DNA of 64,000 nt from NCBI GenBank assembly GCA_050875145.1, contig JBNMLH010000014.1:1-64000 (forward strand), given 5' to 3'. Positions within the stretch are counted from its first letter, which is position 1. Every line of letters starts with the position of its first letter. Made by a program: the position numbers and the translations under genes. The DNA is from CAG-411 sp050875145 (GTDB taxonomy: Bacteria > Bacillota > Clostridia > Lachnospirales > Lachnospiraceae). Under the pieces are notes generated by a model. It was given only the letters and a program-made list of their open reading frames with translations, was not told where the DNA came from and made no database searches. Positions 49,757 through 59,213 of the stretch are shown here, piece after piece.

Positions 49757-52438
49757 TTAGCCAGAAATGAAACTATCAAATTCTTCCATTGTCATCAATA
49801 CTTTTCTTGGCTTTGTTCCTTCCTCTGGTCCAACCACTCCCGCTGCACATAATTGATCCATAATACGTGCGGCACGATTAAAACCAATTTTATAAACACG
49901 TTGTAACATACCTATAGATGCTTTATTCTTTTCAATAATAAAACGCCCTGCTTCTACAAAATAATCATCATTATCATTCTTGGCACTATTTCCATCACCA
50001 GAAGCAGTTGACACAACTTCCTCCATTTTTGCTTCTACTGCCGCAGAAGTATCATCTTGTTCCATTTCATTTTTTTCACGAATGAAAGATACCACTGCAT
50101 TGACTTCTTCATCCGAAACAAATGCCCCCTGTACACGCACTGGTTTTGGGAAACCTGAAGGATAAAACAGCATATCACCTTTTCCTAGCAGTTTTTCTGC
50201 ACCACCACCATCTAATATAGTTCTGGAATCTACAGAAGAGGAAACCGCAAAAGCAATTCTTGATGGTACATTTGCTTTAATCAATCCGGTAATTACATTA
50301 ACCGATGGACGCTGTGTAGCAATAACCAGATGGATACCTGCTGCACGAGCCAATTGCGCCAAACGACAAATAGCATCCTCTACTTCCTTAGATGCCACCA
50401 TCATAAGATCCGCTAACTCGTCTACAATAATAACAATCTGTGGCATTTTTTGAAAACGCTCGTCCTCTGCATATTCAACCGCTTTTACCTTTTCATTGTA
50501 TCCTGTGATTTCACGTACACCAAGTTCCGCAAATTTATTATATCGTTCTGTCATTTCCTGTACTGCCCACTGTAATGCTGCTGATGCCTTTTTCGGGTCT
50601 GTCACTACAGGTATCAACAAATGTGGAATTCCTTTATAACAACTCAGCTCAACTACTTTTGGATCAATCATAATCAATTTTACGTCATCTGGATGTGCTT
50701 TGTACAAAATACTCATAATTAAGGTATTAATACACACAGACTTACCAGAACCCGTTGCACCTGCAATAAGTAAATGTGGCATTTTTGCAATATCGGATAC
50801 AACAACCTGTCCGCCAATATCTTTTCCTACGGCAAATGCTATTTTTGATTTATGATTTCTAAATTTGGCATTTTCAACCAAATCTCTAAAATGCACTACA
50901 GAAGTAGTAGCATTTGGCACTTCAATTCCCACTGCAGCCTTACCCGGTATCGGTGCCTCAATACGAATCTCCTCTGCCGCCATATTTAGTTTAATATCAT
51001 CTACCAATGCAGTGATTTTACTTACCTTTACTCCCTGATCCGGCTGTAGCTCAAAACGTGTAACCGTCGGTCCACAACTTACATTGGTAACCTTTGCTCC
51101 TACACCAAAGCTTTCCAAGGTGGTTTGCAATTTTTTTGCACTTTCTTTCAGACTCTCATCTGAAATTCCACTTTCACTTTTTTCAGGTTTCACAAGTAAT
51201 TCTGGAGAAGGAAAAATATACTTTCTTGGTTTCTTTTTCTTCACCTTTTTTACTTCTGTTTGTGTAACCTCTTTACTCTCAGTTTTTGGAACAGTGGCAT
51301 TTTTTGCTACTACACTATCAGGTTTTGCTGTTGGATTTTTTATAGGTGCTGCTAATTGAGAAATTGCTTGTGTCGGCGATACCATTTCCTGCTCATCTAC
51401 CGCATCCATCACAATACCTTCTCCGTCTTCTCCCTTTTGAATTTCAAACTCATCTGCAAATCCACGAAGACTATTTTCCACTTCTTCCATAAATTTATCC
51501 GATTCTGTTTTTTGCGGTTCTTGAAACTCTGGTTGTATCTCCTGTTCATACAAAGGAATTTGAATATCAAACGAATCTTTTTCTTCCCTTTCTCTATCAC
51601 CAAAAGCTTCATCTGCCCTGTGAATTACTAAATCGGACAAAAAATCATCTTCATTTTCATCTTTTGGCTTTTCTGCTGCTTCTTCCTGCAAATCTCCTGT
51701 AATCTCTCTCATATTTCCAGAAGAATCGTCCATCCTCTTTGCTTCTTTCTTAAAATCAAAAAACGGAAAATTTACTTTTCGAGTTTTCTCCCTTTCCCAA
51801 TCTTCCAGTTCGTCCAATTCATCCTGCTCTTTTTCTTTAGCATATTCCTGGGCTGCAATTTCTGCACGTTCTTTTATCTTTTTATACGCAGAACTGCTTT
51901 TTCTCTTTAAGCTATGAAAAAATAACTTCTCAGACAAGAACATTGTCCCTATTGCCAAAAGTGCAAATAATATTACATAAGCACCCCATTCACCAAAGCA
52001 TAATGCCAGTAAATTAGCAAAAATTCCTCCAATTAACCCTCCGCCAGCCCGGCGTGTTGCGGAATTATTAAATATAGCTATTAAATTAAAAGAACTATCA
52101 TAATGGAATGTAATAAGCTGCAATAATGCCATCAACACTACAGTCATCATACAGGTACATATCACCTTTTTCACCAATAGGTCATTATCCTTATTTGCAG
52201 TATAAAAAAAGGCTACACCTATAATAAAAAACGGCATGAGGTATGCAAGTATCCCTATTAATCCAAACGAAAGAGTATTTAATGCCTGCCCAATCACACC
52301 CGCAGCATTCATATAACTCAATACAAAAATTATGGCAACGACAATAACCCCCATTAATCCTAATTCTTTTTCAAATGGAGATAACTCTTGTTTCTCTTTT
52401 TTTTCAGACTTTTGTTCTTTCTTCTTTCCTTTTGCCAT
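49757..52438 (-). CDS. ftsK: DNA translocase FtsK/SpoIIIE
   Basis: An 893-residue translocase. Four membrane segments lie in the N-terminal 190 residues. A charged linker (about 200-430) follows, then the motor: Walker A LLIAGATGSGKSVCINTLIMS and Walker B QIVIIVDELADLMMVA, and a C-terminal winged-helix gamma domain (ASIGMLQRVYKIGFNRAARIMDQL). It pumps DNA at division and into the forespore. ATG 52438 (MAKGKKKE) follows GGGAGAGAAG; a TTG six codons upstream was rejected. A sigA promoter lies upstream. Confidence 0.96.
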   Translation of the reverse strand: MAKGKKKEQKSEKKEKQELSPFEKELGLMGVIVVAIIFVLSYMNAAGVIGQALNTLSFGLIGILAYLMPFFIIGVAFFYTANKDNDLLVKKVICTCMMTVVLMALLQLITFHYDSSFNLIAIFNNSATRRAGGGLIGGIFANLLALCFGEWGAYVILFALLAIGTMFLSEKLFFHSLKRKSSSAYKKIKERAEIAAQEYAKEKEQDELDELEDWEREKTRKVNFPFFDFKKEAKRMDDSSGNMREITGDLQEEAAEKPKDENEDDFLSDLVIHRADEAFGDREREEKDSFDIQIPLYEQEIQPEFQEPQKTESDKFMEEVENSLRGFADEFEIQKGEDGEGIVMDAVDEQEMVSPTQAISQLAAPIKNPTAKPDSVVAKNATVPKTESKEVTQTEVKKVKKKKPRKYIFPSPELLVKPEKSESGISDESLKESAKKLQTTLESFGVGAKVTNVSCGPTVTRFELQPDQGVKVSKITALVDDIKLNMAAEEIRIEAPIPGKAAVGIEVPNATTSVVHFRDLVENAKFRNHKSKIAFAVGKDIGGQVVVSDIAKMPHLLIAGATGSGKSVCINTLIMSILYKAHPDDVKLIMIDPKVVELSCYKGIPHLLIPVVTDPKKASAALQWAVQEMTERYNKFAELGVREITGYNEKVKAVEYAEDERFQKMPQIVIIVDELADLMMVASKEVEDAICRLAQLARAAGIHLVIATQRPSVNVITGLIKANVPSRIAFAVSSSVDSRTILDGGGAEKLLGKGDMLFYPSGFPKPVRVQGAFVSDEEVNAVVSFIREKNEMEQDDTSAAVEAKMEEVVSTASGDGNSAKNDNDDYFVEAGRFIIEKNKASIGMLQRVYKIGFNRAARIMDQLCAAGVVGPEEGTKPRKVLMTMEEFDSFISG

Positions 52439-52511
52439 AACTAACTTCTCTCCCAACTTGTTACAAATTCTTAACTATCCTGCTCCCAAAATATTAATCT
52501 CTCGAACCTTT

Positions 52512-52540
52512 ATTATACTTGGATTACTTATGAAATGCAA
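52512..52540 (-). promoter_or_regulatory. ftsK promoter
   Basis: On the minus strand TTGCAT (52535-52540), 17 bases and TATAAT (52512-52517), just after the stop of the transporter gene. Confidence 0.7.
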
Positions 52541-52542
52541 GC

Positions 52543-54087
52543 TTACTCTATTCCTGCATTTTTTCGATGTACCTTATTCATCGTTTTGTTATCCAAACTA
52601 TAATAATGCATAGATAAAAGGGTCAAAAACCATCCTAAAATAGGAACCCCACAATATAAAAACAGGGTTGTCCATTTAATCACGTCAGTAACAGGATCAG
52701 AAACCTGCGGCAATACATTGTCAAATCCGATAATAGTAAGCACAATTCCAACAAATGCCGTTCCAAACGCAGACACTGCCTTTTCTACAAAAGAAAACAA
52801 CGCCCCCATCAGCCCAGGAACATATTTCCCACTACGGCTCATCTCATAGTCGCAGCAATCCGCAATCATAGGAACCACCATATTATTAATGATGGATTTA
52901 CACCCATTCAATAATGTAAAAGCAAGAAAGAATAACACTGTTACTCCATTGATTTTAGAAGGGACAAACGAAATCGTGTTTATCTTTCCAAACAACAATA
53001 CCATTGCCATTCCAAATTGAAATACAATTGCAAACCAAGTAGCCAGTATTAAAGCCTTTCTTTGTCCAAAATTTTGGGCAATTCTTATTCCTGCACTTAC
53101 TACCAGCAATGTTGGAAGTGCGGTTACAATTCCTATCAATCCTGCTATCGAATAATTGTTCATCATTATTCCAAACAACATAACTCCCACAGTTGTATGA
53201 CTATATACCATGGAAACAAACTGATTAGAACAAGATGCCAAGGTCAGCATCCGAATCGGTTTATTATTTTTTAAAATTTCTATATAATCTCTCTTTTTTA
53301 CTTTTTCCCTTTTACGCATACAGGTATCATAAAACTTTTTCTGGTCCTTCTGCCAGATACCTACAATTGCCAACATCGTACATAGCATACTAATACCAGC
53401 TATCGTCAAAACAAATTCTTTAAATAAGGCAGGATTTAAAAAACTACCATATTTGGGTATCAGATAATTTGATACATACAAAGCTGTTCCTCCGTAGGCA
53501 GCCATAATAAACATAGAATCAAAATATGTAGCTAAAGGTCTTTGTTTCGGGTTATTCGTAATAATTGTCTGTCCTGATTTTGCTACTACAGTTTGAAATG
53601 TATAGCCGATAATATAAATGGCATATACAAGAACAAAGTAAACCAGTCGAAATGGTTTTGGCACTAAATGATTTGTAAAAAATAACAAAATAGAGCTTCC
53701 ACACAACAATAAATTTCCCACGACCAAAAAAGGACGAAACTTTCCATAACGTCCTTCTGTTTTGTCAAGCAAATATCCAATTACGGGATCAGTAATTCCA
53801 TCAAAGACCCGCATCACTGTTAAAATCATAGACAAGATAAACACACCAAGTCCAACAATACCATTGGCATAATAAGTAACATATCCCATCAATGCCAGAT
53901 ATAAATTTGTTGCTGCATTATTCATAGAAAACAATGCTAACTGCCAAATTTTTGCATTGTTATAAGATAACTCCTGTGATGCGGAAAGCATCTTATCCTT
54001 ATTTCCGCCCTCATCTAGTTGTATATATTTTTTCTTTTGTTTTTTCTCCCACCGCTTAGACCAAATCAAATTATCACTTCCGTTCAT
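52543..54087 (-). CDS. GPH-family sugar:cation symporter-like transporter
   Basis: A 514-residue protein with about twelve membrane segments. Family marks: VFDGITDPVIGYLLDKTEGRYGKFRPFLVVGN (about 93-124), and later CCDYEMSRSGKYVPGLMGALFSFVEKAVSAFG. GPH transporters bring in glycosides, pentosides or hexuronides with cations; the substrate is unknown. The N-terminus is extended and basic. The 54087 start overlaps the 64-residue ORF by 14 bases with a weak ribosome site; ATG 53991 (after AAGGATAAG) is an alternative. Confidence 0.87.
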   Translation of the reverse strand: MNGSDNLIWSKRWEKKQKKKYIQLDEGGNKDKMLSASQELSYNNAKIWQLALFSMNNAATNLYLALMGYVTYYANGIVGLGVFILSMILTVMRVFDGITDPVIGYLLDKTEGRYGKFRPFLVVGNLLLCGSSILLFFTNHLVPKPFRLVYFVLVYAIYIIGYTFQTVVAKSGQTIITNNPKQRPLATYFDSMFIMAAYGGTALYVSNYLIPKYGSFLNPALFKEFVLTIAGISMLCTMLAIVGIWQKDQKKFYDTCMRKREKVKKRDYIEILKNNKPIRMLTLASCSNQFVSMVYSHTTVGVMLFGIMMNNYSIAGLIGIVTALPTLLVVSAGIRIAQNFGQRKALILATWFAIVFQFGMAMVLLFGKINTISFVPSKINGVTVLFFLAFTLLNGCKSIINNMVVPMIADCCDYEMSRSGKYVPGLMGALFSFVEKAVSAFGTAFVGIVLTIIGFDNVLPQVSDPVTDVIKWTTLFLYCGVPILGWFLTLLSMHYYSLDNKTMNKVHRKNAGIE

Positions 54088-54268
54088 CTTTTTTATCCAT
54101 TTTTCCAGTTAGATTTCCATCTATTATTGTACCATATTTATTCTGTTCATTCCAACATTCCCCAGAAAAACATTCGGAAGGATCTCTTTTTTGTGTATTC
54201 TGCATTTGATCAGGAAATTCATGTCGCAACTCATATCTCTTCTCTATATCCAGCCATTCTTCCCTCAT
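54074..54268 (-). CDS. Small hydrophilic protein (64 aa), coupled to the TepA-like gene
   Basis: A 64-residue highly charged, soluble ORF. It starts in the ATGA overlap with the upstream Clp-like gene, behind GAGGAGCGAAA, a strong ribosome site, so translation is likely. Two cysteines sit in ECFSGECWNE. No family is recognised. In B. subtilis a small gene, ylzJ, lies between tepA and spoIIIE, but this sequence does not look like YlzJ. Confidence 0.55.
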   Translation of the reverse strand: MREEWLDIEKRYELRHEFPDQMQNTQKRDPSECFSGECWNEQNKYGTIIDGNLTGKMDKKDERK

Positions 54269-54984
54269 TTTCGCTCCTCAATCATATGCTTTAAATGGGT
54301 TAAAGCTGCATGCATTCCACCAACCTCGTTAATAATTCCTTTTTTTACAGCTTCCTCTCCTACTAATACAGTTCCCACATCTTTCACAAGTTGCTTTGTA
54401 TCCAACATCAAATCACGCAAATTATCATACGAAATATCGGAATGTCCTTCTACAAAGTGTAAGATACGATCCTGAATCTGCTCTAAATATACAAATGTCT
54501 GCGTCACACCAATCACCATACCACTCATTCGGACCGGATGTATTGTCATAGTTCCTGTTGGTACAATAAAGCTATACTCTGTCGATACCGCCAAAGGGAC
54601 TCCAATAGAATGACTTCCTCCTAATACAAGTGAAACTGTAGGTTTACTGATAGAAGCAATCATTTCCGCGATAGCAAGACCAGCCTCTACATCTCCTCCC
54701 ACCGTATTTAATAAAACAAGTAACCCATCCACCTCTTCATTGTCCTCAATGGCAGCAAGTTGCGGTAACACATGCTCATATTTTGTAGTTTTGTTTTGAG
54801 AACCCAGATTCTCATGTCCTTCTATTTCACCTATAATGGATAATAACTGAATCTTTGTTTTCGTTCTTTTGTTATCTAAAAGTACCTGCCCATAATCAGA
54901 AATTTTTTCATCTTTTAATTTTTCATTTTCTTTTTTGATTTTTTCTTCATCTGCCTGTTTATTCTCTTCTCTGTTTTCTTCCAT
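54265..54984 (-). CDS. ClpP-like protein, TepA type
   Basis: A 239-residue ClpP-fold protein. A charged N-terminal extension (about 1-35) precedes IIGEIEGHE ... VDGLLVLLNTVGGDVEAGLAIAEMI. The nucleophile Ser lies in VLGGSHSIGVPLAVS (about 122-136) and a His in TIHPVRMSG. In B. subtilis TepA sits next to spoIIIE and has been called translocation-enhancing. AAGAGGTTTTAGT precedes ATG 54984. It is followed by the 64-residue ORF, then the transporter, then ftsK. Confidence 0.88.
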   Translation of the reverse strand: MEENREENKQADEEKIKKENEKLKDEKISDYGQVLLDNKRTKTKIQLLSIIGEIEGHENLGSQNKTTKYEHVLPQLAAIEDNEEVDGLLVLLNTVGGDVEAGLAIAEMIASISKPTVSLVLGGSHSIGVPLAVSTEYSFIVPTGTMTIHPVRMSGMVIGVTQTFVYLEQIQDRILHFVEGHSDISYDNLRDLMLDTKQLVKDVGTVLVGEEAVKKGIINEVGGMHAALTHLKHMIEERK

Positions 54985-55050
54985 ACTAAAACCTCTTTTC
55001 TTTTTAACTGTAGTATGGAAGAAAACACACTATTTTATACAATAATGCTA

Positions 55051-55611
55051 CTATTTTTTACTCCATATATAACAATATGCTTGTGTTCTGGCGGCAAATG
55101 GTGCGTTCTGAAGCAATCTTTTCACTTCCTCTTTTGTATACCATCCGGCAACAATTTCTTCAGCAGTTGATGTACTGGGCTGAAATGTTCCTGATGCGGT
55201 TCCAACAACACACACATTTTTCTCATTAGAAAAACCTACTGCACTGTAACTCTCCCCTAAAATTTCTTCTATACAATCCAGTGACAAACCGGTTTCTTCC
55301 CACAATTCTCTCTTTGCCGCCATCTCTGGTGTTTCTCCCTCATCAATTAAACCTGCTGGAAAATTGTAGACCCACTGCCCTACAGCCATCCGAAACTCTT
55401 TATTCAATAAAATCTTATCTTTTTCTTCATTGTGCAATATTAGCACCACCGCATCTGCCTTTCTATGATATAACTGCGAAAATTCTTTTAAATTTTTATC
55501 TCGGCTAATCATTTCATATACCTTTTCTTTATGATCCACCGTTTCATATGTCAAGTCATAACGTGTTATAAATTTCCCCTGTTCTCTCTTTTTTAAACCT
55601 ATAAATTTCAT
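55051..55611 (-). CDS. NUDIX hydrolase (ADP-ribose pyrophosphatase-like)
   Basis: A 186-residue NUDIX enzyme. The box is GLIDEGETPEMAAKRELWEE followed by TGL (about 91-113), complete with the Glu pairs for Mg2+. The N-terminal domain and ESYSAVGFSNEK after the box resemble ADP-ribose or nucleoside-diphosphate-linked pyrophosphatases; the substrate is not certain. CTGGAGGAATAAGA precedes the ATG. It lies upstream of tepA with a gap of 66 bases. Confidence 0.9.
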   Translation of the reverse strand: MKFIGLKKREQGKFITRYDLTYETVDHKEKVYEMISRDKNLKEFSQLYHRKADAVVLILHNEEKDKILLNKEFRMAVGQWVYNFPAGLIDEGETPEMAAKRELWEETGLSLDCIEEILGESYSAVGFSNEKNVCVVGTASGTFQPSTSTAEEIVAGWYTKEEVKRLLQNAPFAARTQAYCYIWSKK

Positions 55612-55669
55612 TCTTATTCCTCCAGTATGTTAAATATTGGGATTACAATGCAAAAATACTTTTTGCAAC

Positions 55670-56248
55670 TTACATCCAAAATCTCACATGTTTCTTATTT
55701 TTTTCCCCTGGTATCATATATTGATATATCCGAAGCATATCTTCATGACAATTTTCCCTTGTTACTCCTTCTCCAATTGGTAATACAAATATTTCATACC
55801 TGGCTGTATATATTTCACTTTTTATATTCATTCTTTTAACACCGTTTCTCAAATAAAAGGCATTTCTTTTTTTCCGTTCCGTTTGCTCTTTTTCAGAAGC
55901 CGCAAGTGCCTCATCCTCTGTTTCTATAATAATCCCCTGGCAGTCAGGAAAATATTTCTTCATCTTTCCCAAAAAAATACTTCCTATTCCTGTATTTCGA
56001 TATTCTTCTAAAACAGCAAAATAATCCAGTAAAATATACTTACAATTCTTGCAGATAACAAAAAATGCATACCCTAAAAAATCATCTTTCTCATCATACA
56101 ATCCAACACCCTGATATTGCTTCTCATTCCACATTGCTTTCATTTTTTTCAATGGTTTTCTCTCATTTTCAGGAAAATGTTTGCATAAGCATTCATTATA
56201 CACCTGTTCAATTTGAGCAAAATCCATTGTTTTTATTTTTACTTCCAT
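55670..56248 (-). CDS. GNAT-family N-acetyltransferase
   Basis: A 192-residue GNAT protein. The acetyl-CoA binding segment is LLDYFAVLEEYRNTGIGSIFLGKM (about 73-96), with the Q/RxxGxG/A-type RNTGIG. The C-terminal part has the usual FYLRNGVKRM. The substrate is unknown. GGATGGAGGCTTGTT precedes the ATG. It is 58 bases upstream of the NUDIX gene in the same direction. Confidence 0.85.
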   Translation of the reverse strand: MEVKIKTMDFAQIEQVYNECLCKHFPENERKPLKKMKAMWNEKQYQGVGLYDEKDDFLGYAFFVICKNCKYILLDYFAVLEEYRNTGIGSIFLGKMKKYFPDCQGIIIETEDEALAASEKEQTERKKRNAFYLRNGVKRMNIKSEIYTARYEIFVLPIGEGVTRENCHEDMLRIYQYMIPGEKNKKHVRFWM

Positions 56249-56425
56249 AACAAGCCTCCATCCACTCTCCTAAAAACATCCAAAAACACTTACAAGCTAT
56301 CTACGATACAATTGATTCTATTTACAATCTGTTCCTTTCATCCTTTCTGTAAATTACTACTATTATAATATATGTTGCTTTTAGGCAAGCGAAACCTCTT
56401 CCTTAAAATATCTTTTCTATAATAA

Positions 56426-56458
56426 CAGGAGGAAACCCGCAAAACAAGTTTCCTCCTA
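56426..56458. terminator. Stem-loop after the PAP2 gene
   Basis: AGGAGGAAAC pairs with GTTTCCTCCT, and the stem touches the PAP2 stop codon. On the minus strand GTTATTATAG follows. Confidence 0.7.
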
Positions 56459-56459
56459 T

Positions 56460-56987
56460 TTATACAAGATGTTTTTTCCTTCTTTTTTCCATTCTTTGCA
56501 CTAAGAAAATAGCAAAAATTCCAGACAATATTCCAGTTATCATTCCACCCAAAATATCAGTTGGAAAATGTACAAATAAATACATTCTGGAAAATGCGAC
56601 TGCCACTGCTAGAACAAGCGCTATTATCCCTTCCCGACGATGCATATATAACATAGGAAGTACAGTTGCAAACGCAGCCGCTGTATGCCCTGATGGAAAT
56701 GAAAAATCTTTTGGAATCTTAATAAGCATGGTCACTGTATGATCAATCCAGCATGGTCTTTCACGAGCAACTAAATTTTTTAAAACTCCATTGCATATAA
56801 CAACCTCTATTATAAGTGCCATTGCCATCATACATCCACATTTTCTATACTTAGGAATACATAAAAATAAAATGGTAAGTACAATCCATATAATACCCGC
56901 ATCTCCCAATTTTGAACACAACACCATTATCTCATCCATAAGCGGATGATGCAGTGATTGCAAAAAATGTAAAAAACGTAGTTCCAT
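56460..56987 (-). CDS. PAP2-family membrane phosphatase
   Basis: A 175-residue protein with about five membrane segments. The three phosphatase motifs are complete: KNLVARERPC (about 69-78), SFPSGHTAAAF (about 95-105) and SRMYLFVHFPTDILGG (about 133-148). It may recycle undecaprenyl pyrophosphate or act on other lipid phosphates. ATG 56987 (MELRFLHFL) follows CAGGAGGAAAAT, preferred to 57005. Confidence 0.9.
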   Translation of the reverse strand: MELRFLHFLQSLHHPLMDEIMVLCSKLGDAGIIWIVLTILFLCIPKYRKCGCMMAMALIIEVVICNGVLKNLVARERPCWIDHTVTMLIKIPKDFSFPSGHTAAAFATVLPMLYMHRREGIIALVLAVAVAFSRMYLFVHFPTDILGGMITGILSGIFAIFLVQRMEKRRKKHLV

Positions 56988-57035
56988 ATTTTCCTCCTGT
57001 TGCATCGGTCCATTTTCTTTAAAAATTGTGTCTTA

Positions 57036-57563
57036 TTACTCAAATACCTTCACAATCGTATCAATATCCTTTGCAACTTCTACTTCAAATATAAAACGAG
57101 CACCTTCTTCTAATTTGCTCAATGCATCCTTTGAATCATCATTTCCAATACGGAATACACGAACACCATCTTCCAGCGAAATCTCTACAGAGTTTCCATC
57201 CGCAAATCCTAAAAACTCACCTTCTAATGTCTTTTTCTCCGTTTTTGTATGATTACTATCACTTTTATCTGTTTTCGATGCTTCCTGTGTTGTTGTCGGT
57301 TGCTTTGTAGATTCAGTCACTGTATTATTTACATCTGTATTACTTTTATCACTATTTCCCTGTGAAACAGACGCAGTCTCCTGTGTAGAAATATCTTCCT
57401 GAGGTTCCTCTGTTTCTTCTACCTGTTGTGTAGCCTCTACTGTAGTCTCTGTCTGTTCTGTAGGTTCTACTGTATTGGTTACCGTTGATGCCTTATTTCC
57501 ACACCCGTTTATCGTTGCAATCGTTACAGCCAACAAACAGGCACTCATTACTTGTTTTCTCAT
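57036..57563 (-). CDS. Hypothetical lipoprotein with Thr/Glu-rich linker
   Basis: A 175-residue predicted lipoprotein: signal with lipobox TINGC (about 15-20), a Thr/Glu/Ser-rich linker (about 25-115) and a small C-terminal beta domain (about 117-175, EGEFLGFADGNSVEISLEDGVRVFRIG). No enzyme motif. ATG 57563 follows AGGAGGAGAAGCAAC, preferred to 57626. Confidence 0.8.
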   Translation of the reverse strand: MRKQVMSACLLAVTIATINGCGNKASTVTNTVEPTEQTETTVEATQQVEETEEPQEDISTQETASVSQGNSDKSNTDVNNTVTESTKQPTTTQEASKTDKSDSNHTKTEKKTLEGEFLGFADGNSVEISLEDGVRVFRIGNDDSKDALSKLEEGARFIFEVEVAKDIDTIVKVFE

Positions 57564-57654
57564 GTTGCTTCTCCTCCTAGTCAAGTTTGTATTTAAAACA
57601 CTCTTATCATAACGGAAATCCTCCAATTTTGCAAGTAATAGTCCTATACTTGTC

Positions 57655-57683
57655 TTGTCTTTTCCTTGTTCATCAGATATACT
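57655..57683 (+). promoter_or_regulatory. Promoter of the guanine deaminase gene
   Basis: TTGTCT (57655-57660), 17 bases and TATACT (57678-57683), 33 bases before the ATG. Confidence 0.7.
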
Positions 57684-57715
57684 TTATATAAAACTACAAG
57701 AAATGAGGGAACTAT

Positions 57716-58174
57716 ATGAATAACTATATGAAAGAAGCAATAAAAGAAGCCTATGTAGGTATTCATGCACATGACGGTGGTCCTTTTGGCTCTGTTATTG
57801 TAAAAGACGGTCATATCGTTGGCAGAGGACACAATCGTGTTTTATCAAAAAAAGATCCTACCTGCCATGGCGAAATGGAAGCCATACGGGATGCCTGTAA
57901 AAATTTAGGTACACACGATTTAAGTGGTTGCGAACTCTATACCACTGCTGAACCTTGTCCAATGTGCCTCGGAGCAACTCTTTGGTCTAATATCACAACA
58001 CTCTATTATGGTTGCAATCGTAAAGATACGGATAATATAGGTTTTCGTGATGATAACTTTTACGATTATTTAGACGGAAAAAACAATCTGCTTACACAGC
58101 AAGAACTAGACAGAGAAGACTGTTTACAACTATTTAATGACTATAAAGCAGACAAAGAACACCAAATTTATTAA
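57716..58174 (+). CDS. guaD: Guanine deaminase (cytidine deaminase fold)
   Basis: A 152-residue zinc deaminase. The zinc site is CHGEMEAIRDAC (His-x-Glu, about 51-62) and TAEPCPMCLGATLW (two Cys, about 77-90). The C-terminal NIGFRDDNFYDYL matches B. subtilis GuaD, which converts guanine to xanthine; a related nucleoside deaminase is possible. GAGGGAACTAT precedes the ATG. Single gene with its own terminator. Confidence 0.88.
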   Translation: MNNYMKEAIKEAYVGIHAHDGGPFGSVIVKDGHIVGRGHNRVLSKKDPTCHGEMEAIRDACKNLGTHDLSGCELYTTAEPCPMCLGATLWSNITTLYYGCNRKDTDNIGFRDDNFYDYLDGKNNLLTQQELDREDCLQLFNDYKADKEHQIY

Positions 58175-58176
58175 AT

Positions 58177-58216
58177 AAAAAACTGTTCAGATACATAAAT
58201 GCTCTGAACAGTTTTT
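58177..58216. terminator. Bidirectional terminator between guaD and the YitT gene
   Basis: AAAAACTGTTCAGA pairs with TCTGAACAGTTTTT, flanked by A and T runs, between convergent genes. Confidence 0.9.
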
Positions 58217-58221
58217 CAATT

Positions 58222-59184
58222 TTATTCCTCCACCGTGGACCGCTCCATATCCTGAAAATCCTTTTCCAATTCTTTTTGGCTACTCTGTTTAGGGCGATCT
58301 GTTTCCAAATTGGCTGGATAAATATCTGCCACATCATTAATTGCGATATATGCTCTTGGATCTATCTTGTGAACGAGTGTTTTCATTTTTCCTACCTGAA
58401 ATCGATTCATTACAAAATAAATCATCGACTTTTCTGTCCCTGAATAATATCCCTTCGCATCAATAATAGTCACTCCATTTTCAAAGGTTTCCGAAAGTTC
58501 TTTGCAAACCCTTTCCGCTTTTGTTGTAATGATAAATGCTGCTTTTGAGCGATCAAATCCATCCACAAAAAAGTCAATTGTTTTCGATGCCACCGCATAT
58601 GTCACAATAGAATACAAAGGTAAAATCCAGCTTCCAATGATAATACCACAGACAACATACAAAAGTACATTATAAACCATTACAAAATTACCAATACTAA
58701 TTCCTATTTTTTTAGCAAACATAACCGCCACAATGTCAATTCCATCGATAGCTCCTCCAAAACGGATTGCCATTCCACTGCCACATCCAGAAATAATACC
58801 GCCAAACAAAGCACATAAAAACAAATCGTTTCCTGCTAATGGAGATACTATACTAACATCAATCGGCAGTACATCTGTAATCACCCAAGCTGCTAAGGAA
58901 TATATAATAACAGTGTAAATTGAATACACCGTAAATCGAATGCCCTCCGCCTTTAAACCCAACAAAAAAATTGGTATATTTAACAAGATCAATATTAGTG
59001 ATAAACTACACCATGACGGAGTCTGTTGCGAAATCAACATAGAAGTTCCAGAAATACCACTATCGTATAACTTTACTGGTGCCAAAAAAACAATAACACC
59101 AAAGGCATTAATAATCCCAGATAATGTAAGAAACAATAGATTAAACAGACTAAGTTCCCTGACTACTTTTTTCACATGATTCAT
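58222..59184 (-). CDS. YitT-family membrane protein (DUF161/DUF2179)
   Basis: A 320-residue protein with about five or six membrane segments (about 15-210) in the YitT pattern: NAFGVIVFLAPVKLYDSGISGTSMLI, GSGMAIRFGGAIDGIDIVAVMFAKKIG and YAVASKTIDFFVDGFDRSKAAFIIT. The C-terminal DUF2179 domain (about 215-290) is cytoplasmic. The function is unknown. ATG 59184 follows AAAGGTGGAATTGC; the frame to 59271 was rejected. Confidence 0.9.
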   Translation of the reverse strand: MNHVKKVVRELSLFNLLFLTLSGIINAFGVIVFLAPVKLYDSGISGTSMLISQQTPSWCSLSLILILLNIPIFLLGLKAEGIRFTVYSIYTVIIYSLAAWVITDVLPIDVSIVSPLAGNDLFLCALFGGIISGCGSGMAIRFGGAIDGIDIVAVMFAKKIGISIGNFVMVYNVLLYVVCGIIIGSWILPLYSIVTYAVASKTIDFFVDGFDRSKAAFIITTKAERVCKELSETFENGVTIIDAKGYYSGTEKSMIYFVMNRFQVGKMKTLVHKIDPRAYIAINDVADIYPANLETDRPKQSSQKELEKDFQDMERSTVEE

Positions 59185-59213
59185 GCAATTCCACCTTTCT
59201 TTTATCATCTTAC

